A stretch of 64,000 nt of DNA, taken from contig NZ_CP031194.1 in the NCBI RefSeq assembly GCF_003344965.1, forward strand, positions 5,332,001-5,396,000, read 5' to 3'. The stretch is from Streptomyces paludis. GTDB taxonomy: Bacteria; Actinomycetota; Actinomycetes; Streptomycetales; Streptomycetaceae. Both the position numbers and the translations under genes were made by a program. Below the pieces are notes generated by a model, which was given only the letters and a program-made list of their open reading frames with translations, ran no database searches and had not been told where the DNA came from. Shown one piece after another: positions 35,840 to 45,463 of this stretch. Position 1 is the stretch's first letter. Each line of letters opens with the position of its first letter.

Positions 35840-38328
35840 TACTGGCATGCCTCGCAGGACTCGGGGTTCTCCAGGGAGCAGGCGATCGCGTCCTCGACAG
35901 ACGCCGCCTGCGCGGGTACGGGAGTGGCCGTGGCCGGCTCCGGCCGCGGCGCGGACGCCGTCTGCTGCGAGCCCGCCGCCCGCGCGATCCGCGTCGCCGG
36001 GCGCGACCGCAGGTAGTACGTCGTCTTCAGGCCCTTCTTCCAGGCGTACGCGTACATCGAGCTGAGCTTCCCGATGGTCGGCGTCTCCAGGAACAGGTTC
36101 AGCGACTGGCTCTGGTCCAGGAACGGTGTGCGCGCCGCCGCCATGTTGATCAGGCCGCGCTGCGGGATCTCCCACGCCGTACGGAACAGCTCCCGTACCT
36201 CCGCCGGGACCCAGGTGAAGCCCGCCACCGAGCCGCTGGACTCGCGCAGCGCCTCGCGGGTCTGCGCGTCCCAGACGCCGAGCCGCTTCAGCTCGTCCAC
36301 CAGATAGGAGTTGACCTGGAGGAACTCACCCGACAGTGTCTCGCGCTTGAAGAGGTTGGAGACCTGCGGCTCGATGCACTCGTACACGCCCGCGATCGAG
36401 GCGATCGTCGCCGTCGGCGCGATGGCGAGGAGCAGCGAGTTGCGCATGCCGGTCTTCGCGACGCGGGCGCGCAGCGCGTCCCAGCGCTCCGGCCAGGTCA
36501 GCTCCACGCCGTAGTGGTCGGGGTGCAGCACCCCGCGCGCGGTGCGCGTCTTCTCCCAGGCGGGCAGCGGGCCGCTGCGCTCGGCGAGGTCGCAGGACGC
36601 CTCGTACGCGGCGAGCATGATGCGCTCGGCGATCTTGGTGGAGAGCGCGGCGGCCTCGGGGGAGTCGAAGGGCAGGCGCTTCTTGAAGAAGACGTCCTGG
36701 AGGCCCATCGCGCCCAGACCGACCGGGCGCCACTTGGCGTTGGAGCGGCCGGCCTGCTCGGTCGGGTAGAAGTTGATGTCCACGACGCGGTCGAGGAAGG
36801 TCACGGCCGTACGGACGGTCTCGTCCAGGCGCTCCCAGTCGATCTCGCCGTCCTCGTCGCGGACGAACGCGCCCAGGTTGACCGAGCCGAGGTTGCAGAC
36901 GGCCGTCTCGCCGTCGTCCGTGACCTCCAGGATCTCTGTGCAGAGGTTCGAGGAGTGGACGGTGTGGCCGGGCTCGGCGGTCTGGTTGGCCGTACGGTTC
37001 GACGCGTCCTTGAAGGTCATCCAGCCGTTGCCGGTCTGCGCGAGGGTGCGCATCATCCGGCCGTACAGCTCGCGCGCGGGCATGGTTTTACGGGCGAGAC
37101 CGTCGGCCTCGGCCTTGCGGTACGCGGCGTCGAACGCGTCGCCCCACAGGTCCACCAGCTCCGGCACGTCGGACGGGGAGAAGAGCGACCAGGTGCCGTC
37201 CGTGTCGACGCGGCGCATGAACTCGTCGGGGATCCAGTGCGCGAGGTTCAGATTGTGCGTACGGCGCGCTTCCTCGCCCGTGTTGTCGCGCAGTTCGAGG
37301 AACTCCTCCAGGTCCGCGTGCCAGGTCTCCAGATAGACACAGGCGGCGCCCTTGCGCCGGCCGCCCTGGTTGACGGCGGCGACGGACGAGTCGAGCGTGC
37401 GGAGGAAGGGGACGATGCCGTTGGAGTGGCCGTTGGTGCCGCGGATCAGCGAACCGCGCGAGCGGATGCGGGAGTACGACAGGCCGATCCCGCCCGCGTG
37501 CTTCGAGAGCCGCGCGACCTGGTGGTACCGGTCGTAGATGGAGTCCAGCTCGTCCAGCGGGGAGTCCAGCAGGTAGCAGGAGGACATCTGCGGGTGCCGG
37601 GTGCCGGAGTTGAAGAGCGTGGGGGAGGAGGGGAGGTACTCCAGCCGGCTCATCAGCCCGTAGAGCCGGCCGACCTCGGTAGCGGCCCGGTCGCTGTCGT
37701 CCTCGGCGAGGCCGGCGGCGACGCGCGCCATGAAGTGCTGGGGGGTCTCGATGACCTGGCGGGTGATCGGGTGCCGCAGGAGATAGCGGCTGTAGAGCGT
37801 GCGCAGCCCGAAGTAGCCGAAGCGGTCGTCGGCGGCGGGGTCGATCATCGCGTCGAGCCGGGCGGCGTGGAGTGCGACGAAGGCGGCCGTACGGTCCGCG
37901 ACGAGGCCCTCGCGGTGGCCGACGGCGACGGAGGCGGAGAACGACACGGCGCCCTGGGTGGCCGCCTCGTCCGCGATGGCGCGCGTCAGCAGCCGGGCCG
38001 CGAGGCGGGAGTACGCCGGGTCCTCGGAGATCAGCCCGGCCGCCGCCTCGGTGGCGAGTCCGCGCAGCTCGGCCGCGTCCGAGCGGGCGTTACGGCCGCG
38101 CAGCGCGGCGGCGGCTACCCTGCCCGGGTCGGTGTCGGGCAGATCGGCGGTCAGCTCGGTCAGGGTCCGCAGCAGCGCGGTGCCGGGACCGTCGGACGGC
38201 GCGTCGACCGTTGCGGAAGACCCCGCCGCGGAAGGGCCCGTTGCGGAAGGTCCCGTCGCGGAAAGGCCCGCGGCGGAAGGGTCCGCTGCGGAAAGGACTG
38301 AGGCCGGATCCGCTGGCGCGATGGTCAC
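35839..38328 (-). CDS. nrdA: Class Ia ribonucleotide reductase large subunit
   Basis: 829 residues. Active-site landmarks are present: SSCYLLDSPLDEL, the NLCTEI radical-path region, the PTATIASIAGVYECIEP segment, and a C-terminal Cys pair in the last residues (CSLENPESCEACQ) that re-reduces the active site. The N-terminus carries six 15-bp tandem repeats (38210-38299) encoding a disordered Ser-Ala-Thr-Gly-Pro run. GTG start at 38328 with gggag eight bases upstream. Expression is probably governed by two NrdR boxes and a cobalamin riboswitch in the 390-bp leader. Confidence 0.95.
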   Translation of the reverse strand: MTIAPADPASVLSAADPSAAGLSATGPSATGPSAAGSSATVDAPSDGPGTALLRTLTELTADLPDTDPGRVAAAALRGRNARSDAAELRGLATEAAAGLISEDPAYSRLAARLLTRAIADEAATQGAVSFSASVAVGHREGLVADRTAAFVALHAARLDAMIDPAADDRFGYFGLRTLYSRYLLRHPITRQVIETPQHFMARVAAGLAEDDSDRAATEVGRLYGLMSRLEYLPSSPTLFNSGTRHPQMSSCYLLDSPLDELDSIYDRYHQVARLSKHAGGIGLSYSRIRSRGSLIRGTNGHSNGIVPFLRTLDSSVAAVNQGGRRKGAACVYLETWHADLEEFLELRDNTGEEARRTHNLNLAHWIPDEFMRRVDTDGTWSLFSPSDVPELVDLWGDAFDAAYRKAEADGLARKTMPARELYGRMMRTLAQTGNGWMTFKDASNRTANQTAEPGHTVHSSNLCTEILEVTDDGETAVCNLGSVNLGAFVRDEDGEIDWERLDETVRTAVTFLDRVVDINFYPTEQAGRSNAKWRPVGLGAMGLQDVFFKKRLPFDSPEAAALSTKIAERIMLAAYEASCDLAERSGPLPAWEKTRTARGVLHPDHYGVELTWPERWDALRARVAKTGMRNSLLLAIAPTATIASIAGVYECIEPQVSNLFKRETLSGEFLQVNSYLVDELKRLGVWDAQTREALRESSGSVAGFTWVPAEVRELFRTAWEIPQRGLINMAAARTPFLDQSQSLNLFLETPTIGKLSSMYAYAWKKGLKTTYYLRSRPATRIARAAGSQQTASAPRPEPATATPVPAQAASVEDAIACSLENPESCEACQ
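38210..38299. repeat. 15-bp tandem repeat at the 5' end of nrdA
   Basis: Six in-frame 15-bp units of the form g(t/c)(t/c/g)gcggaa(a/g)g(g/a)(c/t)cc, encoding pentapeptides such as ATGPS and AAGSS. In-frame unit changes would only alter linker length. Confidence 0.8.
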
Positions 38329-38464
38329 GGGGTGCTCTCCCTCGCTCGGCTCTGGGCCTTCGCGGCGAGGGAAACGGGGATCGCGGGCGCGACCGGTACG
38401 GCCCGGAGACGGGCGGCACGGCGCGACGCGTCCACCGGCCCAACCGCGAGGCCCGGACGTCTGA

Positions 38465-38600
38465 GCGTCCGGTTCGGGTCGAGCCGGACGCACCGTCGGC
38501 AGGTACCCGGACTCATGAGGGTGCGGCAAAGCACACCATCACACACCGTTGCGGGACAGTTCCGGATTCGCACCGGATTCCCCTGCGTCGACAGCGAGGT
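38465..38600 (-). ncRNA. Cobalamin (B12) riboswitch in the nrdAB leader
   Basis: Reading the minus strand, the leader carries gggaatccggtgcgaatccg, then ctgtcccgcaacggt (38545-38559), then a variable stem and the B12-box region gagtccgggtacctgccg (38497-38514), in the order and spacing of the cobalamin riboswitch. A 7-bp hairpin (cgtccgg/ccggacg, 38467-38490) directly follows and may be the expression platform. B12 is expected to repress the B12-independent class Ia enzyme in favour of a B12-dependent class II enzyme elsewhere in the genome, as shown in S. coelicolor. Confidence 0.93.
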
Positions 38601-38602
38601 TG

Positions 38603-38650
38603 AGCATACATCTGGGGGGCGGTCGCGATGCCACCCCCCAGATGTTGTGT
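38603..38650 (-). promoter_or_regulatory. Tandem NrdR boxes of nrdAB
   Basis: Two 16-bp sites, agcatacatctggggg (38603-38618) and cccccagatgttgtgt (38635-38650). They match the actinobacterial NrdR-box pattern acactacatctagtgt and its complement, separated by a 16-bp linker (32 bp start to start, three helical turns) as is usual for NrdR. They sit immediately upstream of the riboswitch, so the nrdAB promoter should overlap them. Confidence 0.8.
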
Positions 38651-38718
38651 CGTGGGTCATTCCGGCGGCCTGTGTCAGACCCCTCCGCTATCGTCGTACG
38701 CACTAGGAGGTGTCCCCT

Positions 38719-39303
38719 GTGACGGTCATCGATTACGAGTCCCAGATCCTTCCCGAAGAGTTCGACGAGGCCACTCGCATACTGGCCCGGACGATACAGA
38801 GCATCCGGCTGGAACTCATCGACGGGAAGATCAGGAGCAGGGTTGTGCCGGACGGGGACCACGGGCGCATCATCGAGTGGCTGACGCGTATCTGTATGCA
38901 GTCACGTCCCGAGCTGTGGCTCTATCCCGATCAAGGGCTCCAGGTACAGGCGTACCGGAAGGGCCGTGCCCGACCGGACGGCTCGGTGGCGCCCAGCGGT
39001 GCCTTTGTCGGCCAGGGCGAGTGGGCCGACCCGTCTCCCGTCCTGATGGCCGTGGAAGTCACCTCGTACGATTCCGACACCGACAGCCGCGACCGGGTCG
39101 AGAAGCCCCGCGCCTACGCCGAGACCAAGATCCCGCTCTATCTGCTGGTCGACCGGGAGCGCTGTGAGGTGACGGTCTACAGCGAGCCGGACGGCGGGCG
39201 CTACGAGATGGCGCATACGGTGCCGTTCGGCAAGGAGATCACTCTTCCCGACCCGGTGGGCATCACGCTGGAGACGGAGCAGCTCAAGAACTGGGTGCGC
39301 TGA
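38719..39303 (+). CDS. Uma2/DUF820-family putative endonuclease
   Basis: 194 residues. The PD-(D/E)XK-like core is visible: ARPDGSVAP (Asp), LMAVEVTS (Glu) and a downstream DRVEKPRAYAETKIPLYLLVD block. Uma2-type proteins are very abundant in Streptomyces and their substrate is unknown. GTG 38719 has AGGAGG eight bases upstream, which decides the start over GTG 38710. Divergent from nrdAB; ends in a strong hairpin. Confidence 0.87.
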   Translation: MTVIDYESQILPEEFDEATRILARTIQSIRLELIDGKIRSRVVPDGDHGRIIEWLTRICMQSRPELWLYPDQGLQVQAYRKGRARPDGSVAPSGAFVGQGEWADPSPVLMAVEVTSYDSDTDSRDRVEKPRAYAETKIPLYLLVDRERCEVTVYSEPDGGRYEMAHTVPFGKEITLPDPVGITLETEQLKNWVR

Positions 39304-39310
39304 CGCCGTC

Positions 39311-39351
39311 GGCCGGGTCGGCTCTCGTACGGAGCGAGAGCCGACCCGGCC
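39311..39351. terminator. Bidirectional terminator between the Uma2 gene and ybdD
   Basis: A perfect 17-bp stem (ggccgggtcggctctcg, 39311-39327, with 39335-39351) and a 7-base loop between convergent genes. Confidence 0.88.
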
Positions 39352-39366
39352 GGGGCGTGGTCCGGT

Positions 39367-39576
39367 TCAGCAGCAGCGGAAGCCCTCGCGGGGGTCGGCC
39401 TCGCGGGTGGCTGTGCGGTGGCGTTCGAAGGCTCGGCGGTCCATTAAGGGGGCTTCGGGTGTGTGGGTGCGGGTGTGGGTGACGTAGTGGTCGTACGCCG
39501 ATTCGCCGGTCAGCTCGCGTACGTACCAGCGGATCCGGGATGCCAGGTGGCGCAGCCGGAGAGTTGTTACGGTCAT
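39367..39576 (-). CDS. YbdD/YjiX-type small protein
   Basis: 69 residues: a basic N-terminal helix (RLRHLASRIRWYVRELTGESAYDHYV), HTPEAPLMDRRAFERHR and a terminal RCC, as in the short YbdD/YjiX proteins encoded directly after CstA-family transporters. It may be a transporter accessory subunit. Its ATG overlaps the cstA stop by 4 bp. Confidence 0.87.
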   Translation of the reverse strand: MTVTTLRLRHLASRIRWYVRELTGESAYDHYVTHTRTHTPEAPLMDRRAFERHRTATREADPREGFRCC

Positions 39577-41783
39577 GAGGTGCCGCCGCTTCCTGTGCCC
39601 GCCGTCACCCTGGCCTCCGCTTCCGCCGCCGCCAGTTCCGCCTTCTCCTCCTGCGTGGGGATCAGGCCGGCCGGGGCGACGATGCGGGATCTCACATAGG
39701 GGGTTTCGGACAGTTTCACGCTCTCCGGGTGGCGGATCGCCTGGAAGCAGACCCGGCCCGCGTCCGCGAGGACGACCAGGATGAGCAGGGCGAAGAGCGC
39801 CGTGAGTACGCCGTCGACCAGGGAGTTGGTGACGACGGTGTGCATGTCGTCCATGGACTTGGCGGGCGGCAGGACCTCGCCCCGGTCGATGCCCGCCTGG
39901 TAGACGTTCCGCTGGGTGAAGAAGCCCACCTTGGGATCGTCGGAGAAGATCTTCTGCCAGCTGGCCGTCAGGGTGACGGCGGCGTCCCAGGCGAGCGGTA
40001 CGGCGGTCACCCAGGCCCATTTCAGCCGGCCGGACTTCACGAGCAGCGTCGTGCAGACGGCCAGCGCCACCGCCGCCAGCAGCTGGTTCGCGATGCCGAA
40101 GAGCGGGAAGAGCTGGTTGATGCCGCCCAGCGGGTCGTGCACGCCGACCCAGAGGAAGTAGCCCCAGCCGCCGACCACGACCGCGCTGGCGAACCAGACG
40201 CCCGGCTTCCAGCTGACCTGGCGCATCGGCTTGTACACGTTGCCGAGCATGTCCTGAAGCATGAAGCGGCCGACACGGGTGCCCGCGTCCACCGTGGTGA
40301 GGATAAACAGCGCCTCAAACATGATCGCGAAGTGATACCAGAACGCCTTCATCCCGGCGCCGCCGATCACCGACGAGAAGATCTCCGACATACCGAGCGC
40401 GAAGGTCGGCGCGCCGCCCGTCCGGGAGAGCAGGCTGCTCTCCTCGACGTCCTTGGCGGCCTGGGTGAGCTGGTCCGGCGAGATCGTGAAGCCCAGGTTG
40501 GCGACGGCCTGCGAGGCGGATTCGACCGTACCGCCCATCAGCCCGGCGGGGGAGTTCACAGCGAAGTACAGCCCGGGGTCGATGATGCAGGCCGTGATCA
40601 TCGCCATGATCGCGACAAACGACTCGGTCAGCATCGCGCCGTACCCGATCATCCGGATCTGGGTCTCCTTCTGCACCATCTTCGGCGTGGTGCCCGAGGA
40701 GATCAGGGAGTGGAAGCCGGAGAGCGCGCCGCACGCGATCGTGATGAAGACGAACGGGAACATCGAACCGGCGAAGACCGGGCCGTTGCCACCGCTCGCG
40801 AACTCGGTGACGGCGTCCATCTTCAGCGTCGGCAGCGCGATCACCACACCGAGCGCCAGCAGCACGATCGTGCCGACCTTCATGAACGTCGACAGATAGT
40901 CGCGCGGCGCCAGCAGCAGCCACACCGGCAGTACGGAGGCGAGGAAGCCGTACACGATCATCCAGATGACCAGCGTGCCGGCCTCCAGGGTGAAGGTCTC
41001 GGCCAGCGACGACTCGGCGATCCAGCCGCCCGCGACGATCGCGAGCAGCAGCAGCGCCACCCCGATCAGCGAGACCTCGGTGACCCGGCCGGGCCGCAGC
41101 ACCCGCAGATACACCCCCATGAAGAGGGCGATCGGGATGGTCATCGCGATGGAGAAGACACCCCAGGGCGAGTGGGCGAGCGCGTTGACGATGACCAGTG
41201 CCAGCACCGCCAGCAGGATGATCATGATCATGAAGACCGCGATCAGCGCGGCCACCCCGCCGAGCGGCCCTATTTCGTCGCGGGCGATCTGGCCGAGCGA
41301 ACGGCCGTCGCGCCGGGTGGAGAAGAACAGCGTCACCATGTCCTGCACGGCGCCCGCGAAGATGACCCCGGCGACGATCCAGATGGTGCCCGGCAGATAC
41401 CCCATCTGCGCGGCCAGGACCGGGCCGACCAGCGGCCCGGCGCCCGCGATCGCCGCGAAGTGGTGGCCGAACAGGACGCGCCGGTCGGTGGGGTGGAAGT
41501 CGACACCGTTGTCGAGTCGTTCGGCCGGGGTGGCGCGGGTCCGGTCGACCTTGAGCACCCGGTTCGCGAGGAAGCGGGAGTAGAAGCGGTACGCGATGGC
41601 GTACGAGCCGAGCGCGGCGGCGACCATCCAGACGGCCGACACCTCCTCGCCCCGGGAGAGCGCGAGCACGCCCCAGGCGACCGCGCCCGTCAGGGCGACG
41701 AGCGACCATATGGCGATGGATCTGGGCGTCAGGCCGCTACGGGCCTTGTCCGGTGCGGTGTTGGGCGGTGCGGGCTCTGTCAC
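39573..41783 (-). CDS. cstA: CstA-family pyruvate/peptide transporter
   Basis: 736 residues with about 16-18 membrane segments. CstA landmarks include FGHHFAAIAGAGPLVGPVLAAQMGYLPG near residue 105-132 and GTTPKMVQKETQIRMIGYGAM in the middle. In other bacteria the family imports pyruvate or peptides, often under carbon starvation. The polar ends are Pro/Ala-rich. Translation is coupled to the ybdD-like gene. Confidence 0.93.
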   Translation of the reverse strand: MTEPAPPNTAPDKARSGLTPRSIAIWSLVALTGAVAWGVLALSRGEEVSAVWMVAAALGSYAIAYRFYSRFLANRVLKVDRTRATPAERLDNGVDFHPTDRRVLFGHHFAAIAGAGPLVGPVLAAQMGYLPGTIWIVAGVIFAGAVQDMVTLFFSTRRDGRSLGQIARDEIGPLGGVAALIAVFMIMIILLAVLALVIVNALAHSPWGVFSIAMTIPIALFMGVYLRVLRPGRVTEVSLIGVALLLLAIVAGGWIAESSLAETFTLEAGTLVIWMIVYGFLASVLPVWLLLAPRDYLSTFMKVGTIVLLALGVVIALPTLKMDAVTEFASGGNGPVFAGSMFPFVFITIACGALSGFHSLISSGTTPKMVQKETQIRMIGYGAMLTESFVAIMAMITACIIDPGLYFAVNSPAGLMGGTVESASQAVANLGFTISPDQLTQAAKDVEESSLLSRTGGAPTFALGMSEIFSSVIGGAGMKAFWYHFAIMFEALFILTTVDAGTRVGRFMLQDMLGNVYKPMRQVSWKPGVWFASAVVVGGWGYFLWVGVHDPLGGINQLFPLFGIANQLLAAVALAVCTTLLVKSGRLKWAWVTAVPLAWDAAVTLTASWQKIFSDDPKVGFFTQRNVYQAGIDRGEVLPPAKSMDDMHTVVTNSLVDGVLTALFALLILVVLADAGRVCFQAIRHPESVKLSETPYVRSRIVAPAGLIPTQEEKAELAAAEAEARVTAGTGSGGTS

Positions 41784-41929
41784 GGCGGTTCCGTCCCCTC
41801 ACTCGGTGATCACCTGCGGTTACGCGCAGGAAATCTAAGCGAGATGATCGGCCGACGTCACCCCCTGTCGCCGGATCTGCACAGAAACAGCTTGTCCGGG
41901 CGAGGGCTTGGCCTTTTGAGCCCGAGTCC

Positions 41930-42973
<1,044 letters not shown>

Positions 42974-42983
42974 TTATACACCC

Positions 42984-42989
42984 TTGACA
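42984..42989 (+). promoter_or_regulatory. Candidate -35 of dasABC
   Basis: TTGACA immediately upstream of the first DasR operator. No clear -10 is seen at the expected distance (near 43007), so this is tentative. Confidence 0.4.
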
Positions 42990-42994
42990 CCCCT

Positions 42995-43010
42995 AAAGGT
43001 CTAGGCCAAG
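42995..43010 (+). promoter_or_regulatory. DasR operator (dre) 1 at dasA
   Basis: aaaggtctaggccaag matches the dre consensus actggtctagaccact at 11 of 16 positions, with the core ggtctag intact. It overlaps the probable dasA promoter. Confidence 0.78.
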
Positions 43011-43018
43011 CTCCCCGT

Positions 43019-43034
43019 ACTGGTCTAAACCATT
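43019..43034 (+). promoter_or_regulatory. DasR operator (dre) 2 at dasA
   Basis: actggtctaaaccatt matches the dre consensus at 14 of 16 positions, 24 bp downstream of dre 1. A repressor here would block transcription of dasABC. Confidence 0.9.
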
Positions 43035-43072
43035 AAAGGCCAGGGGGTAAGGGCATCCCTGAGGAGGGTGGC

Positions 43073-44374
43073 GTGAAGCGCAAGTTCATCGCGGCGATGG
43101 GCATCGCGGGCATGTTGGCCGGCGTAGCGGCGTGCGGCTCGGGCGACTCGGGCGGTTCGGGCGACTCCAAGGGCGGGGCGGCCGGCGGTGAGTCCGCCAA
43201 GGAGCTGACCGTCTGGCTGACGGTCGATGCCCAGAACAACTGGCCGGAACTGGTCAAGGCCGCCGACGACGCCGTCGTCGGAAAGCACCCGGGCATCAAG
43301 ATCAAGCACGAGTACTACGGCTGGCCCGACAAGAACACCAAGCTCGACGCGGTCCTCGCCACCGACAAGGCCCCCGACGTGGTCGAGATGGGCAACACCG
43401 AGATGCTCGGCTATACGGTGAAGGGCGCCTTCGCCGAGCTGGACCCGGCCGCCTTCGACAACGCCGACGCCTGGCTGGACGGCCTGAAGTCATCGGTCAC
43501 GTACGGCGGGAAGACCTACGGCGTCCCGTACTACGCGGGCGGCCGGGTGGCCAACTGGCGCAAGGACGTGGCCGCGGCGGCCGGTGTCAAGGCGATACCG
43601 AAGACCTACCCGGAGCTGACCGCCGCCCTGGACAAGATCCAGGCGAAGAACGGCGACAAGTTCAGCGCCTGGTACCAGCCCTCGCGCGACTGGTACGCGG
43701 CGATGTCCTTCGTGTACGACGCCGGCGGCACGATCGCCGAGGAGAACGGCGGTTCGTTCAAGGCCGCGCTCTCCTCGCCCGAGTCGGTCAAGGGCCTCAA
43801 GGAGTACAAGCGGGTCCTGGACGCCTATATGAAGGGCGACAAGACCAAGGACGAGTCCGACCGTTACATCGTCTACGGCCAGGGCAAGTCCGGCATGATC
43901 TTCGGATCGGCCTGGGAGGGCGGCGCGGCCGAGGACCCGAAGACCGACAAGAACGGCAAGCTCAAGGGCAATCTGGAGAACTTCGTGATGCCGGGGCCGT
44001 CCGGCGGGAACCTGCCGGTCTTCCTCGGCGGCTCCGACCTCGCCGTCCCGGTCAAGTCCAAGTCCAAGGCGGTCGCCGCGGAGTGGATCAACGCCTTCAC
44101 CGGTGCCAAGGGCCAGCAGGGGCTGATCGCCAAGGGCAATCTGCCGAACAACAAGACGGATCTCGCCACGCTCAAGGACGACCCGGCGACCGCCGTCCCG
44201 GCCACGGCCGCCGAGTTGAGCTGGTTCGTACCGATGGCCCCGGGCTGGGGGCAGGTCGAGAAGGCGCAGGTCCTTCAGACGATGCTCCAGTCCATCGCCA
44301 CGGGCAAGAAGTCGGTGGAGGAGGCCGCGAAGGAAGCGGACACCGCCATCGACAAAGTCATCAACACCAAGTGA
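43073..44374 (+). CDS. dasA: Chitobiose ABC transporter substrate-binding lipoprotein
   Basis: 433 residues. Signal peptide with lipobox GVAAC (Cys21), a short Gly/Ser spacer, then a family 1 solute-binding fold (LTVWLTVDAQNNWPELVKAA near the start). DasA captures chitobiose and chitooligosaccharides. GTG start with an aggaggg leader. The presence of two dre sites upstream and the dasBC genes downstream supports the assignment. Confidence 0.95.
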   Translation: MKRKFIAAMGIAGMLAGVAACGSGDSGGSGDSKGGAAGGESAKELTVWLTVDAQNNWPELVKAADDAVVGKHPGIKIKHEYYGWPDKNTKLDAVLATDKAPDVVEMGNTEMLGYTVKGAFAELDPAAFDNADAWLDGLKSSVTYGGKTYGVPYYAGGRVANWRKDVAAAAGVKAIPKTYPELTAALDKIQAKNGDKFSAWYQPSRDWYAAMSFVYDAGGTIAEENGGSFKAALSSPESVKGLKEYKRVLDAYMKGDKTKDESDRYIVYGQGKSGMIFGSAWEGGAAEDPKTDKNGKLKGNLENFVMPGPSGGNLPVFLGGSDLAVPVKSKSKAVAAEWINAFTGAKGQQGLIAKGNLPNNKTDLATLKDDPATAVPATAAELSWFVPMAPGWGQVEKAQVLQTMLQSIATGKKSVEEAAKEADTAIDKVINTK

Positions 44375-44401
44375 CCCGACGGTGCCGCTGAGGAGCGCGC
44401 G

Positions 44402-45463
44402 ATGAGCGCCGTGGAGACAACCACCCCCGAGAAACCGCCCGTACGGCACGATCCGGCGCGCGGCGGAGGCAGCAGGGGGGACGGGGGGCTGGACGACGGG
44501 GGACCGGGCGAGGGGCGGGGCCCGGTCCCCGGGCGGGGCGGCAGGAAGCCCGGCACGGGCGCCGGCGCGCGCGCCCGCGCCGGCGCACTGCCCTGGCTGC
44601 TGCTCGCGCCCTGTCTGGGCGTGCTGCTGCTGGTCCTCGGCTATCCGCTGACGCGGCTGGTCACCCTCTCCTTCCAGACCTTCGGCCAGTCCCAGCTCTG
44701 GGGCTTCCAGGCCCCGGAGTTCACGGGCTTCGACAACTTCGCCGGCATCCTCGGCGACGGCGAGTTCTGGGCGGTCGTCGTCCGTACGATCCTCTTCGCG
44801 GCCGGCGCGGTGATCCTCACCATGGTGCTCGGCATGCTGGTCGCCCTGCTCCAGCAGCGGGTCTCCCGCTGGGTGCGGACCCTGGTCAATATCGCGCTGG
44901 TGGCCAGCTGGGGGATGCCCGTCCTGGTCGCCATCACCATCTTCAAGTGGATGTTCGACTCGGACTACGGCGTCCTCAACTGGGTGCTCAGCAGGCTCCC
45001 CGGGGTCGATCTGATCGGCCACAACTGGTTCGCCAGCGGCCCGCAGGGGCTCGCGGTGATCATGCTGCTCGTGGTCTGGGGCGCCGTCCCGTTCGTCGCC
45101 ATCACCCTCGGCGCCGGACTCACCCAGGTCCCCAAGGAGCTGGAGGAGGCCGCCCGCCTCGACGGGGCCGGCGCCTGGGGCGTCTTCCGCCATGTGACCG
45201 TACCGATCCTCAAACCCATCATCGTGATGCTCGCGACGCTCTCGGTGATCTGGGACATGAGCGTCTTCCCGCAGGTCTTCGTGATGCGGGGCGGCCACCC
45301 GGAGGCCGAGTTCCAACTGCTCACCACCTACGCGTACGACCGGGCGTTCGTCGTCAACGACTACTCCCAGGGCTCGGCGATCGCGCTGATCACGGTCGTA
45401 CTGCTGCTGGGTGTGATCGCCGTCTACATGCGCCAGATGCTCAGGATCGGAGAGGTGGAGTGA
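44402..45463 (+). CDS. dasB: Chitobiose ABC transporter permease
   Basis: 353 residues. A charged, Gly-rich cytoplasmic N-terminus of about 60 residues precedes six membrane helices; the permease EAA loop reads EEAARLDGAGAWGVFRHVTVP (about 247-267). It pairs with DasC. No ATPase gene is present here; in Streptomyces the shared MsiK ATPase is encoded elsewhere. The stop overlaps the dasC start (GTGA). Confidence 0.94.
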   Translation: MSAVETTTPEKPPVRHDPARGGGSRGDGGLDDGGPGEGRGPVPGRGGRKPGTGAGARARAGALPWLLLAPCLGVLLLVLGYPLTRLVTLSFQTFGQSQLWGFQAPEFTGFDNFAGILGDGEFWAVVVRTILFAAGAVILTMVLGMLVALLQQRVSRWVRTLVNIALVASWGMPVLVAITIFKWMFDSDYGVLNWVLSRLPGVDLIGHNWFASGPQGLAVIMLLVVWGAVPFVAITLGAGLTQVPKELEEAARLDGAGAWGVFRHVTVPILKPIIVMLATLSVIWDMSVFPQVFVMRGGHPEAEFQLLTTYAYDRAFVVNDYSQGSAIALITVVLLLGVIAVYMRQMLRIGEVE

